NCBI GenBank assembly: GCA_028283765.1
Contig: JAPWJY010000008.1
Coordinates: forward strand, 1,741,001 to 1,805,000
Direction of reading: 5' to 3'
DNA from: Parvibaculaceae bacterium
GTDB taxonomy: Bacteria; Pseudomonadota; Alphaproteobacteria; Parvibaculales; Parvibaculaceae
Length of the DNA: 64,000 nucleotides
The stretch's first letter is position 1, and each line of letters begins with the position of its first letter. Positions 44,659-53,721 of this stretch are shown piece after piece. The position numbers and the translations under genes are program-made. The notes beneath the pieces are model-generated. The model was not told the DNA's origin and did not search any database. It saw only the letters and a program-made list of their open reading frames with translations.

Positions 44659-46899
44659 TTGAAGGTGACAGCCCTGTTGAACCGGTCCTTTCCGGCATCG
44701 GCCATGGCCCTGACGGCAAGCCTGCTCATGGGCGTTTGCCTTGTGGGCGCAGCCATACCCGGGACCGCCCATGCCGCCGACACCGCCCCCGCCCTCACCG
44801 GCAGCGACGAAGCGACGCTGACCGCGGCGCTCAAGGCCTGCGATCAGGACGACTGGGCGACGGCGCGGACGCTGGAGACCACGCTCACCGATCCGGTCGC
44901 CGCCAAGATCGCCCGCTGGACGCGGCTGATGGCGCAGGACAGCGGCGCTTCGGCCAGTGAAATCGCCAGTTTTCAGGCGCAGAATCCGCAATGGCCACGC
45001 CAGAAGATCCTCTCCCAGCGGGCGGAGGAGGCTTTCCTTCTCCTGACGGCCGGTACGCCGGACACGCTCGCCTGGTTCACCCGGCATACGCCGGTGACCG
45101 CTGACGGCCGGATCGCCTATGGCGAGGCGCTCGTCGCCACCGGCAAGAAGAACGAAGGCGCTGACACCATCATGCGCGCCTGGATCGACGGCGATTTCAC
45201 CGTCACCGAACAGCAGGGCATCCTTGCCCGCGACGGCGCTCTTATCCCGATGTGGGCGCATGAAGCCCGCTTCGACCGGCTGCTCTGGGATGGCGATTAC
45301 AGCGACGCCCGGCGCATGGTGGCGCTGCTCGGCCCCGATGAAGGCACGCTCGCCGACGCCCGCGTCCAGCTCATGAGCGGCAGCTTCAAGGCACCGGACG
45401 CCCTGTCCAGGGTGCCCGATTATCTGCGGCGCAACGGCGGCCTCCTCTATGCGCAGGCCCGCTATGAACGCAAGGTTGGCGACCCGGATGCCGCTCTGCC
45501 AATCCTGCTGACCGCGCCGACGCAGGGCCACCAGATGGTCAGCCCGGCCGACTGGTGGGTCGAACGCCGCATCGCCGCCCGCCAGATGCTGGTCGAGGGC
45601 CGCTATGCCGAAGCCTACAAGCTGGTTTCGGAAAACGGGCTCAGTTCCGGCAGCGACTTCGCCGACGCCGAATTCATGTCCGGCTGGATTGCGCTGCAAT
45701 ATCTCAACAAGCCGCAACAGGCCCTGCCCCATTTCCAGCAGCTTGATGCGGGTGTCTCGACGCCGGTCAGCAAATCGCGGGCGAAATACTGGCTGGGACG
45801 GACCGAGGCCGCGCTCGGCAACAAGGACGAGGCCCTGAAATATTACCGGCAGGCCTCGCAATATTCGACCAGCTTCTATGGGCAACTGGCGCTGAGCGAA
45901 CTTGCCGGGCCAGGCCGGGCCATCAAGCTGCAACTGCCGCCGGATCCAGCCACCAGCGCCACCACCGAAAAGCATTTCGCCAAAACCGAACTGGCCCGCG
46001 CGGCAAGGATGGCCTTGCAGATCAGCCGCCCCAATCTGGCCCGCACCTTCGTTCTGCACATGGGCGACACGTTGAGCGAGCCCGCCCAGCTTGCCGAACT
46101 TGCCGATTTCGCCATGTCGATCGGTCTGCCGGACATGTCGGTGCGCGTCTCGAAAGTGGCGGCCCAGCGCGGCGTCATCATGCCGGTCCGCGCCTATCCC
46201 GTATCCGTGATCCCGAACTATGCCCGGCTGGGCCCCCAGGTGGAGCCCGCGCTCGTCTATGGCATTTCGCGTCAGGAGAGCGAGTTCAATCCGCAGGCCA
46301 CCAGTTCGGCAGGCGCGCTCGGCCTGATGCAGCTCATGCCCGGCACGGCCAAAATCGTCGCCCGTCAGGTCGGCGTGCCCTATTCGACGGCCCGGCTGAC
46401 CACGGACCCCTCCTATAACGCCACACTCGGCTCCGCCCATCTGGGCGATCTCGCAGGCAAGTATGACGGCTCCTACATCATGACAATTGCCGCATACAAT
46501 GCGGGCGGCGGCCGGGTGACCCAGTGGATCGGCAAATATGGCGACCCGCGCGCGCCCAGCGTCGATCCCATCGACTGGATCGAACAAATCCCGTTCACGG
46601 AAACGCGCAACTACGTGCAGCGCGTGATGGAAAACGTGCAGGTTTACCGCAACCGGCTGAGTGGCAAGAACATGGATCTGGCGATTGCCGCCGACCTGCG
46701 CCGGGCCAGTTCTCCGGCCTTTGCCGCCATGCCCGCCACCGTGGAGGCGAGCGACGATCCGGCCGACGCGCCCGCGCCCATGCAGTCCGCGCCTGCTCAA
46801 CTTACCCCATCCGCCCAGCCGCCGGCGGCGAAGCCTGCTCCCCTCGCGCCGCCAGCGCGCTCCAGCCTGCAACTCCCCTTCAAACCGGGACATAGCTGA
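44659..46899 (+). CDS. Soluble lytic murein transglycosylase, Slt70-like
   Basis: The 746-residue periplasmic enzyme cleaves glycan strands to 1,6-anhydromuropeptides. An N-terminal signal peptide ends near PGTAHA/AD (residues 34-40). A long helical superhelix of short repeats fills about 45-500. The catalytic C-lobe has GISRQESEFNPQATSSAGALGLMQLMPGTA with catalytic Glu540, then AAYNAGGGRVTQWI, and a Pro/Ala-rich tail of about 60 residues follows. The start is TTG at 44659 with GGAGA before it; ATG at 44704 is an alternative but leaves no basic n-region. The hydrolase gene begins two bases after its stop. Confidence 0.9.
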   Translation: MKVTALLNRSFPASAMALTASLLMGVCLVGAAIPGTAHAADTAPALTGSDEATLTAALKACDQDDWATARTLETTLTDPVAAKIARWTRLMAQDSGASASEIASFQAQNPQWPRQKILSQRAEEAFLLLTAGTPDTLAWFTRHTPVTADGRIAYGEALVATGKKNEGADTIMRAWIDGDFTVTEQQGILARDGALIPMWAHEARFDRLLWDGDYSDARRMVALLGPDEGTLADARVQLMSGSFKAPDALSRVPDYLRRNGGLLYAQARYERKVGDPDAALPILLTAPTQGHQMVSPADWWVERRIAARQMLVEGRYAEAYKLVSENGLSSGSDFADAEFMSGWIALQYLNKPQQALPHFQQLDAGVSTPVSKSRAKYWLGRTEAALGNKDEALKYYRQASQYSTSFYGQLALSELAGPGRAIKLQLPPDPATSATTEKHFAKTELARAARMALQISRPNLARTFVLHMGDTLSEPAQLAELADFAMSIGLPDMSVRVSKVAAQRGVIMPVRAYPVSVIPNYARLGPQVEPALVYGISRQESEFNPQATSSAGALGLMQLMPGTAKIVARQVGVPYSTARLTTDPSYNATLGSAHLGDLAGKYDGSYIMTIAAYNAGGGRVTQWIGKYGDPRAPSVDPIDWIEQIPFTETRNYVQRVMENVQVYRNRLSGKNMDLAIAADLRRASSPAFAAMPATVEASDDPADAPAPMQSAPAQLTPSAQPPAAKPAPLAPPARSSLQLPFKPGHS

Positions 46900-46901
46900 C
46901 C

Positions 46902-47840
46902 ATGATGGACGATATGGAACCGGCAGAAGAGGAAGGCGGCGATCCCGTCCGCTCCCCCGGGCTGAGCGCAAACGATATTTTCTATGCCGAACGCCAGTTC
47001 ACCACGCAGGAAGGGGTGCGCCTCTTCGTGCGCGACTATGGCGACGCCGCCTCCAGGCTGACCCCGGTATTGTGCCTGCCCGGCCTCACCCGCAACTCGA
47101 AGGACTTCGTCACGCTGGCCGAATGGCTCGGAACCGAACGCCGGGTCGTCTGCCCCGATCTGCGCGGGCGCGGACAGTCGCAATTCACCGGCAAGATCGC
47201 CGACTATACGCCGCAGCTTGAACTGGGCGACATTCTGGACCTGATCGCAGGGCTCGGCCTTGGCCGGGTGCTGCTCGTCGGCACCTCGCGCGGCGGGCTG
47301 ATCGCCATGCTGATGGCGGCCCTGCGTCCCGCTGCTCTCGCCGGAGTCATTCTCAATGACGTCGGCCCGGAGATCGAACGCGCCGGACTGGAGCGGATCT
47401 CGGAATCAGGCACCGCAACACCGCCCAAAAGCTGGCCCGAAGCCGTGGCCCATCTGCGCCGCGCCAACGAACGCAAATTCCCCAACGTCACAACCCAGCA
47501 ATGGATCGATTTCGCCAGCCGCACCTATGATGACCGCGATGGCACGCCGGCGCTTGCCTATGATCCCAAGATCATGGAGGGATTGCATGCGGCGCTGGCG
47601 GCATCGCAAGGTCCGCTGCCTGCGACATGGCCCCTGTTCGGCGCGCTGGCCCATCTGCCGCTTCTCGTGGTGCGCGGTGAAAACTCGGACGTGCTGTCGC
47701 AGGAGACATTCGAGCGGATGATCGCGGAACATCCCGGCTGCCATTCCGTCACCGCCACGGCCCGCGGTCATGTGCCCTTTCTCGACGAGAAAGAGGTGAT
47801 CGCCGCCATAGACAACTTCCTGGCCATGGAAAATCTTTGA
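46902..47840 (+). CDS. Alpha/beta hydrolase
   Basis: The 312-residue protein has the alpha/beta hydrolase fold: oxyanion-loop region LCLPGLTRNSKDF, CPDLRGRGQS, the nucleophile elbow GTSRGG with Ser129, VILNDVGPEIE, a late acid in VVRGENSDVL (Asp), and the histidine in ATARGHVPFLDE. No signal peptide is seen, so it is cytoplasmic. It follows slt with a 2-base gap, so the two are probably cotranscribed. Substrate is unknown; related sequences are often annotated only as hydrolases. Confidence 0.9.
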   Translation: MMDDMEPAEEEGGDPVRSPGLSANDIFYAERQFTTQEGVRLFVRDYGDAASRLTPVLCLPGLTRNSKDFVTLAEWLGTERRVVCPDLRGRGQSQFTGKIADYTPQLELGDILDLIAGLGLGRVLLVGTSRGGLIAMLMAALRPAALAGVILNDVGPEIERAGLERISESGTATPPKSWPEAVAHLRRANERKFPNVTTQQWIDFASRTYDDRDGTPALAYDPKIMEGLHAALAASQGPLPATWPLFGALAHLPLLVVRGENSDVLSQETFERMIAEHPGCHSVTATARGHVPFLDEKEVIAAIDNFLAMENL

Positions 47841-47855
47841 GGCCGGAAAGGCCGC

Positions 47856-49340
47856 TCATATGGCAGCCGCTTCATTGCCTTCGTCCAGCCTTACGCAGTT
47901 TCGTCCGGCCAGCTTCGCCCGGTAAAGCGCGGCATCAACCCGGTGAACGGCGGTCTGCGCGGTATCACCCCGGACAAGCATCGTCGCCCCGACACTGACG
48001 GTGATCCGTTGTCCGGTATCCGGCACAAACAAAGGTTCAACTTCAATAGTGGCTCGCAAACGTTCCGCAATCTCCGCGATATCTTCCGGCTTGCAATCGG
48101 GAATTAGCACACTGAATTCCTCGCCCCCCCAACGGCACAACATGCTGGCTGAACGCAGGACTCCAAGCGCCGCCTGCGCCACGCGCCGGATCGCATCATC
48201 CCCCTTGAGATGCCCAAGCTGATCGTTGATATCCTTGAAGCGATCGAGATCGAACATGACAAGCCCGTAGGAGCGCTCAGCCCGCCCTACATGGCTGACC
48301 GCCTTTTCCAGAGCCTGTTCAAACTTCTGCCGGTTGCCGACGCCCGTCAGCCTGTCGGTGATGGTCAGTTGCTCCAGCCTGTGCTGATAGATATTCACCG
48401 CATAGCTTACGACAACGATGGTGAGGGTAATGCCGATAAGCCCCACGGCGATATTGGTGAGAAAGCCGCGCCAGAGGGAACGGAAGGCATCCGACTCTCT
48501 TTGTTCGACAATGACGTGCCAGCCAAGATCAGGAATGGCCTTGGTGGTCAAAAGCATGTGCTCGCCGTCGCGCTTGTATTCGAAATAGCCTTCGTTGGTG
48601 GCAAGAACCCGCTTTCCGATCACCGAGATGCCCGGCGCAGTCAATATGTTGTCGCCTTTGACGTCAGCCCCGCTCGACCGGACAATGATATTGCCTTTGG
48701 AATCGACGAAATAAACGTCCCGCTGATATTTCTGCTGATAGCGCGTCATCACATCGGAAACAGACTTGAGGTTCAGTCCGATACCGGTGATGCCGATGAA
48801 ATTCCCCTGATAATCGAGAACCTTGTAGTTGATGAAAATCGTCAGTTCGTCTTTTTGCTCCTGGTTGATGTCGACATTGACCTCATAGGGCGTCGACATT
48901 TTTCCATCACGGAAAAACCAGGCATCAGCCGGATCGGCCGGGATAATGGGGCGGGTTATACCCGTGAAATGATAATAGGTCAGCGTGCGCGCCGAGATCA
49001 GGTAACTGGTAAAGCTGCCATACCGGTTTTTGATCTGATTCAGATAGCGCGTGAGACTGTCCTGATTTTTTTCACCATCAAGCATCCAGTCCTTGAGAAA
49101 GGTGTCATTCGCCATGAGCGAGGAAACGAGGATCGGCCGCAGAAGATCAGTCTGGATTTCCGAATAGATATTGCTGCTCGTCAAAGGCAGCTCGTTCTCC
49201 AGAATTGTGTGCCTGAGAGCTGATGTCGATACCCGGAAGCTGATCAGATTCGTGGTCAGGAAAAACAGGACAAGAATAAACCCGATCACGACAGTAAGGC
49301 GCATGCGTATCGTCAACCGGCTCCAGCGCGGGAAATTCAT
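47856..49340 (-). CDS. Membrane-bound diguanylate cyclase with periplasmic dCACHE-type sensor
   Basis: The 494-residue protein (from ATG 49340) has a first membrane helix near residues 13-33, a periplasmic sensor of about 250 residues with double-CACHE features (YRTFY-like strands, DYQGNFIGITGIGLNL, YFVDSKGNIIVRS, DLGWHVIVEQ), a second helix, and a GGDEF domain from about 325 (LTGVGNRQKFEQAL, FDLDRFKDINDQLGHLKGDDAI, RWGGEEFSVLIP). The GGEEF signature is intact, so cyclic-di-GMP synthesis in response to a periplasmic ligand is expected. I see no RxxD inhibitory site. In-frame starts as far as 49463 exist, so the N-terminus is uncertain. It is divergent from the Kef-type antiporter. Confidence 0.9.
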   Translation of the reverse strand: MNFPRWSRLTIRMRLTVVIGFILVLFFLTTNLISFRVSTSALRHTILENELPLTSSNIYSEIQTDLLRPILVSSLMANDTFLKDWMLDGEKNQDSLTRYLNQIKNRYGSFTSYLISARTLTYYHFTGITRPIIPADPADAWFFRDGKMSTPYEVNVDINQEQKDELTIFINYKVLDYQGNFIGITGIGLNLKSVSDVMTRYQQKYQRDVYFVDSKGNIIVRSSGADVKGDNILTAPGISVIGKRVLATNEGYFEYKRDGEHMLLTTKAIPDLGWHVIVEQRESDAFRSLWRGFLTNIAVGLIGITLTIVVVSYAVNIYQHRLEQLTITDRLTGVGNRQKFEQALEKAVSHVGRAERSYGLVMFDLDRFKDINDQLGHLKGDDAIRRVAQAALGVLRSASMLCRWGGEEFSVLIPDCKPEDIAEIAERLRATIEVEPLFVPDTGQRITVSVGATMLVRGDTAQTAVHRVDAALYRAKLAGRNCVRLDEGNEAAAI

Positions 49341-49439
49341 CTCAGCAATCCATCCGGGCATCTTCAAAACGAGCAGGTGGGCAAATACCATGCAGAGACA
49401 GGTTCTGTAAAAAGCCGTCTCATGGTGATCCGCGATATG

Positions 49440-49516
49440 CAGGAAGCATTTTTGTTGGCACATTGATACCGCATTTGGCGGTTATGCTAAAGATAACCAG
49501 TTTTTCATGCTTCCTG
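49440..49516. repeat. Nested dyads between the diguanylate cyclase and Kef-type genes
   Basis: Outer arms CAGGAAGCAT (49440-49449) and ATGCTTCCTG (49507-49516) enclose an inner pair GGTTAT/ATAACC (49480-49485 and 49493-49498), in the divergent promoter region. They may be regulator sites; 10-base arms 57 bases apart can also be chance. Confidence 0.35.
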
Positions 49517-49578
49517 TCGGCTACGGTTCAGCCGGTTTCAGTCTTTAATTCATGCCGAATCTTTCCAGGAGTTAACGT

Positions 49579-51309
49579 TTGCACCAGGAAACGCCCCTGA
49601 TCGCCACGCTCGTTGGCGGTTTTTGTCTAGCGTTTGTTCTCGGGGCGATCGCAACACGGCTACGTATTTCTCCCCTTGTCGGCTATCTGCTCGCAGGCGT
49701 ACTGGCCGGCCCTTTCACACCCGGCTTCATCGCCGATCAGGAAATGGCCAATGAGCTGGCCGAAGTGGGCATCATCCTGCTCATGTTCGGCGTCGGCCTG
49801 CATTTCTCGCTTGAAGATCTCCTGTCTGTCCGGGCCATCGCCATTCCCGGCGCCATCGTCCAGATCGGGTTTGCAACCCTGCTCGGCATGGGCTTCGGCT
49901 GGCTCATGGGCTGGCCGCTCGCGGAGGGCACGGTCTTCGGCCTTGCCCTTTCCGTCGCGAGCACCGTCGTGCTGCTGCGCACACTTCAGGAACGGCGATT
50001 GCTGCAAACGGAGCGAGGCCGCATCGCGGTCGGCTGGCTCATCGTCGAGGATCTGGCGATGGTGCTGGCCCTGGTCCTGCTGCCGGCCCTTGCCGATCTG
50101 ATCAAGACGAATGCAGGCGCCGCTTCGGGGGTTGCCGGGCCGGACCTCGAGGAGATCGGCATGACCATGCTGATCACGCTCGGCAAGGTCGCGGCCTTTG
50201 TCGCCGTCATGCTGCTATTCGGACGCAAACTCGTCCCCAGGCTGCTGCATTATATCGCCCATATCGGATCGCGTGAGCTGTTCCGCCTCGGCGTGCTGGC
50301 CATTGCGCTCGGCATCGCGTTCGGCGCCGCCAAGCTTTTCGATGTTTCGTTCGCGCTCGGGGCCTTTTTCGCAGGCATGGTGCTGGCCGGATCCCAGCTG
50401 AGCCATCGCGCAGCGGAAGAAACGCTGCCGCTGCGCGACGCTTTCGCGGTGCTGTTCTTCGTTTCGGTCGGCATGTTGTTCGACCCCTCGATCCTGATCC
50501 GGGCACCGTTGCCGGTGCTCGGCACCTGCATCATCATTATTCTGGGCAAATCGCTGGCCGCCTTCGGCATCGTGCGCGCCTTCGGCAAACCGGAATCAAC
50601 CGCTCTGATGATCTCGGCGAGTCTTGCCCAGATCGGTGAATTTTCGTTCATCCTCGCCGCCCTCGGCGTCAGTCTGGGCCTGATGAGTGAACAGGCGCGC
50701 GATCTTGTGCTGGCGGGCTCGATGATCTCGATTCTGGTCAATCCGGCGGCTTTCTATGCCGTCGACAAATGGCTGCCGAAGCTCCTCAAATCCCAGTCTT
50801 CCGACGAACTGCCCGACACCGAGGCGGAGAGCGCCACTCTGGAACCTCTGGTCCAGACAAGCCTTGCAGACCATGTGGTGCTTGTCGGCTATGGCCGGGT
50901 CGGCCAGGTCATTGCAGAGAAACTCAAGGATGACGACGAGCCGATCCTGGTCATCGAGGAGCGCAAGAAGATCGCGGCAGAGGCTGCCTTCGCCGGTTTC
51001 GAGACGATGAACAACCATGCGGGCGAGCCCGGTGTGCTCACCGCCGCCAATATCGACAGGGCCCGCACCCTGTTCGTCGCCATCCCCAATGGCTTCGAGG
51101 CGGGACAGATTGTCGCCACGGCAAGGACGGAAAACCCCGGCCTCAGGATCATCGCCCGCGCCCATTCCGACGAGGAACTGGATTATCTGCGCAAAAACGG
51201 TGCGGATTTCGTGCTGATGGGCGAACGCGAGATCGCCATGGGCATGGTTCAGGGGTCATTTGGGGACGAAACCTTCACCCCGCCGGCCGACGGATTTCAG
51301 CCCGTCTGA
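49579..51309 (+). CDS. Monovalent cation:proton antiporter-2 (CPA2) family protein, KefB/YbaL-like
   Basis: The 576-residue inner-membrane protein has about 12 helices (10-390) with RISPLVGYLLAGVLAGP, ILLMFGVGLHFSLEDLL, and FALGAFFAGMVLAGS. A cytoplasmic RCK/TrkA-N domain follows: HVVLVGYGRVGQVIAEKL, VIEERKKI, ANIDRARTLFVAIPNGFEAGQI and ADFVLMGEREIAMGMV, the YbaL-like ending. Such proteins exchange potassium or sodium for protons. The start is TTG at 49579 with an AGGAG ribosome-binding site 8 bases away. It is divergent from the diguanylate cyclase; the TonB gene follows. Confidence 0.93.
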   Translation: MHQETPLIATLVGGFCLAFVLGAIATRLRISPLVGYLLAGVLAGPFTPGFIADQEMANELAEVGIILLMFGVGLHFSLEDLLSVRAIAIPGAIVQIGFATLLGMGFGWLMGWPLAEGTVFGLALSVASTVVLLRTLQERRLLQTERGRIAVGWLIVEDLAMVLALVLLPALADLIKTNAGAASGVAGPDLEEIGMTMLITLGKVAAFVAVMLLFGRKLVPRLLHYIAHIGSRELFRLGVLAIALGIAFGAAKLFDVSFALGAFFAGMVLAGSQLSHRAAEETLPLRDAFAVLFFVSVGMLFDPSILIRAPLPVLGTCIIIILGKSLAAFGIVRAFGKPESTALMISASLAQIGEFSFILAALGVSLGLMSEQARDLVLAGSMISILVNPAAFYAVDKWLPKLLKSQSSDELPDTEAESATLEPLVQTSLADHVVLVGYGRVGQVIAEKLKDDDEPILVIEERKKIAAEAAFAGFETMNNHAGEPGVLTAANIDRARTLFVAIPNGFEAGQIVATARTENPGLRIIARAHSDEELDYLRKNGADFVLMGEREIAMGMVQGSFGDETFTPPADGFQPV

Positions 51310-51350
51310 AGTTCTTGTCATGGCCCGCCCTTCTCACGCAGGAATTTCCA

Positions 51351-52451
51351 TTGGCGAAGAAACCTGCCAAACCTATTCTGCGCCGAGGAGAACCCTCCGG
51401 GCGATCAAGGATTCCCGCGCAGGTCGCTGTCTGGAACATGGATGTGGACAAGTTGAGCATTACGGATAAGTCCACGCCTGCGCTGCCCTTCAAGCTCGGT
51501 CCCGCCGAGCATTTCATTCCTTTCGAAGAGCCGGGCTTCAAGGGCAAGCGCGCCGTCATCGCGCTGTTGATCGCCTTTCTCGTCCATATGATCCTGTTCG
51601 GCATCCTGATTTTATGGAAACCCAAAACGCCGAAGCTGGCCGAGCCGCCCAAGGCGATCTCGGTCCAGCTCGTGCCCGAGCCCGAGCCGAACAGACCACG
51701 CCCCAAGCCGCAGCAACCCAAACCTCAGCCCAAGCCCGAGGAGAAGAAACCCGCGCCCAAGCCCGTGCCGCAGGAACAGAAGAAGCCTGAGCCGGAGAAA
51801 AAACCCGAGACGCCGCCGGAACTCAAATATCAGGAATCGGGCGGCAGCCCCAAGCTCAAGCCGGGCCGCGTCACCGAGGTGAAGAAGGACCATCCCAGGC
51901 CGCCTGCGACCGCGCAGGAGCAGAAGCCCCAGGTGCAGAAAACGCCGCAGGAGCAGAGCCGCAAGGTTGAGCCCAACGCGGACAAGGGAGAAGCGTTCAA
52001 GAAGGCGGAGAAGCCCAGCGAAAAGAGTTCCCGGGGCAAGAAGACCCAGACGCCCTCCTCCGCGCCGACAGCACCGCTGAATGCGCCGCCCGCCCCCGGT
52101 ACGCCCGCGCTGGAAGAAGGCGAAGCGCAGATGCAGAGCCCGATTGCCGGCCAGGGCGGCGGCGACGCCTATCTGAACGAGATTCGCGACATGGTGATGC
52201 AGAGCATCGTCTATCCCTCGGCGACCGCCCGGGGCGCGGACGGCGTTGTGACCTGCGGCATGACGATCACGCGTCAGGGCTGGATGATCAATGTGCGCGT
52301 GCTCCAGTCATCCGGCAATGCGGCGCTGGACCGGGCGGCCATGGATGCCATCCGCAATGCAGGTCCCTTTCCGCCGCTCCCCGACAATATTCCCGGCAAT
52401 CAGGTCGGCATCATCGCAACCATGCGCATCGGCCCGGACGGCAACCAGTAG
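51351..52451 (+). CDS. TonB-family protein
   Basis: This protein energises outer-membrane receptors. It has an N-terminal cytoplasmic part, a membrane helix (AVIALLIAFLVHMILFGILILW), the VQLVPEPEP region, a long Pro/Lys/Glu-rich periplasmic spacer, and a C-terminal domain with YLNEIRDMVMQSIVYPSATARGADGVVTCGMTITRQGWM and AALDRAAMDAIRNAGPFPPLP. The start is uncertain: TTG 51351 with AGGA upstream (366 residues), TTG 51315, or ATG 51438. No exbB/exbD is adjacent. The receptor and FecIR genes lie 1.3 kb further on, so functional partnership is plausible. A bidirectional terminator follows. Confidence 0.85.
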   Translation: MAKKPAKPILRRGEPSGRSRIPAQVAVWNMDVDKLSITDKSTPALPFKLGPAEHFIPFEEPGFKGKRAVIALLIAFLVHMILFGILILWKPKTPKLAEPPKAISVQLVPEPEPNRPRPKPQQPKPQPKPEEKKPAPKPVPQEQKKPEPEKKPETPPELKYQESGGSPKLKPGRVTEVKKDHPRPPATAQEQKPQVQKTPQEQSRKVEPNADKGEAFKKAEKPSEKSSRGKKTQTPSSAPTAPLNAPPAPGTPALEEGEAQMQSPIAGQGGGDAYLNEIRDMVMQSIVYPSATARGADGVVTCGMTITRQGWMINVRVLQSSGNAALDRAAMDAIRNAGPFPPLPDNIPGNQVGIIATMRIGPDGNQ

Positions 52452-52461
52452 CGCCTGAACC

Positions 52462-52499
52462 AAAAAAGCCGGACACATGCGCTGTGCCCGGCTTTTCTT
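52462..52499. terminator. Bidirectional Rho-independent terminator
   Basis: Arms AAAAGCCGG (52464-52472) and CCGGCTTTT (52488-52496), with inner CAC/GTG pairing, lie between the convergent TonB-family and OYE genes. T tracts are present on both strands. Confidence 0.8.
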
Positions 52500-52521
52500 C
52501 ATTCTTCTGCCGGAAAAACCG

Positions 52522-53589
52522 TCAGGCGCTCGCGTTCTCAAGGGCCGGATAGTCGGTATAGCCCTCGGCACCCGGCGAGTAGAACGTCCGGGCGTTCCAC
52601 TTGTTCAGCGGCGCATTTTCCGCAAAACGGCGCACCAGATCGGGGTTGGAGATATAATCCTTGCCGAAGGCGACCGCATCCGCGCCACCCCGGGCGAGGA
52701 TCGCCTCGGCGCTTTCCTTGGTGAAGCCCTCATTGGCGATATAAACACCGCCGAATGCCGCCTTGAGCTGGTCGCCGAGGCTGTCGTCCTTCTCGGCCTC
52801 ACGCGCGCAGATGAAGGCGATACCGCGCTTGCCCAGTTCCTTCGCCACATAGCCGAACACGGCCGGACGATTGCTGTCGCCCATCGAATGAGAGTCGCCG
52901 CGCGGAGCCAGATGCATGCCGACCCGGCCCTTGCCGAATACGGAGATGCAGGCATCGGTGACTTCCAGCATCAGCCGGGCCCGGTTCTCGATGGAGCCGC
53001 CATAATTGTCGGTGCGATGGTTTGAGATGTCCTGAAGGAACTGGTCGAGCAGATAGCCGTTCGCACCATGGATCTCGACGCCATCGAAACCGGCAGCTTT
53101 CGCGTTTTCAGCCCCCTTGCGGTAAGCCTCGATGATGCCGGGAATCTCGCTGGTTTCCAGAGCACGCGGCACCGGATAGGGCCGCTCGGGGCGGAGCAGG
53201 CTGACATGGCCTTCCGCGGCGATGGCGCTGGCGGAAACCGGAGCTACGCCATTCTCCTGAAGGCTCGGATCGGAAATGCGCCCGACATGCCAGAGCTGCA
53301 TGAAGATGCGCCCACCCGCCTCATGCACGGCTTTGGTGGTCAGCTTCCAGCCCTCGACCTGCTCGGCGGACCAGATACCGGGAGTCGCGACATAGCCGAC
53401 GCCCGCCCGGGTGACCGATGTGGCCTCGCTGATGATGAGGCCCGCACTGGCGCGCTGGCAGTAATATTCAGCCACCAGCGCGTCGGGCACCCGCTCCTCG
53501 TGGGAACGGCTGCGCGTCAGCGGCGCCATGACGATGCGGTTGGGCAAGGTGAGATCGCCGACAACGATCGGGTCGAAGAGAGTGGGCAT
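52522..53589 (-). CDS. Old yellow enzyme family ene-reductase (NemA-like)
   Basis: The 355-residue FMN enzyme reduces activated C=C bonds, nitro esters or N-ethylmaleimide with NAD(P)H. Motifs: NRIVMAPLTRSRS (Thr25), FMQLWHVGR, the substrate-binding EIHGANGYLLDQF with His174 and Asn177, SNHRTDNYGGSIENRARLMLEV, and GGVYIANEGFT with phosphate binding in the following barrel strands. Length is usual. The start ATG at 53589 is preceded by a promoter overlapping a perfect 9-base dyad, so it is likely induced by electrophiles through a repressor encoded elsewhere. Confidence 0.94.
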   Translation of the reverse strand: MPTLFDPIVVGDLTLPNRIVMAPLTRSRSHEERVPDALVAEYYCQRASAGLIISEATSVTRAGVGYVATPGIWSAEQVEGWKLTTKAVHEAGGRIFMQLWHVGRISDPSLQENGVAPVSASAIAAEGHVSLLRPERPYPVPRALETSEIPGIIEAYRKGAENAKAAGFDGVEIHGANGYLLDQFLQDISNHRTDNYGGSIENRARLMLEVTDACISVFGKGRVGMHLAPRGDSHSMGDSNRPAVFGYVAKELGKRGIAFICAREAEKDDSLGDQLKAAFGGVYIANEGFTKESAEAILARGGADAVAFGKDYISNPDLVRRFAENAPLNKWNARTFYSPGAEGYTDYPALENASA

Positions 53590-53610
53590 CGTTCTATCCT
53601 CACGACGGGG

Positions 53611-53632
53611 TTGTTCGATTTATATCGAACAA
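53611..53632. promoter_or_regulatory. Perfect palindromic operator upstream of the OYE gene
   Basis: Arms TTGTTCGAT (53611-53619) and ATCGAACAA (53624-53632) flank TTAT, 22 bases before the OYE start and touching its -10 box. Size and symmetry fit a TetR-, MarR- or HxlR-type repressor site. No such regulator is adjacent. Confidence 0.6.
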
Positions 53633-53658
53633 TATAGGCCCACCCTCCGCTCCGGCAA
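53631..53658 (-). promoter_or_regulatory. Predicted OYE gene promoter
   Basis: On the minus strand TTGCCG (53653-53658) and TATATT (53631-53636) are 16 bases apart. The palindromic operator begins at the -10 box and covers the start region. Confidence 0.45.
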
Positions 53659-53666
53659 GCATCCGG

Positions 53667-53692
53667 CCGGCTGAAAATTCATTTCAGGCCGG
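53667..53692 (-). terminator. Hairpin downstream of the TonB-dependent receptor gene
   Basis: CTGAAA/TTTCAG with a five-base loop is extended by four GC pairs past one bulged base, 30 bases beyond the receptor stop. It lacks a T tract, so it is a weak terminator candidate. Confidence 0.3.
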
Positions 53693-53721
53693 TCCGGCGC
53701 TTTGCCCGGCGCTTTCAACAC

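Noticed and set aside
44563-46971. An 802-codon open frame opposite slt
   Set aside because: It is antisense to a lytic transglycosylase with an intact catalytic motif and has no recognisable domains.
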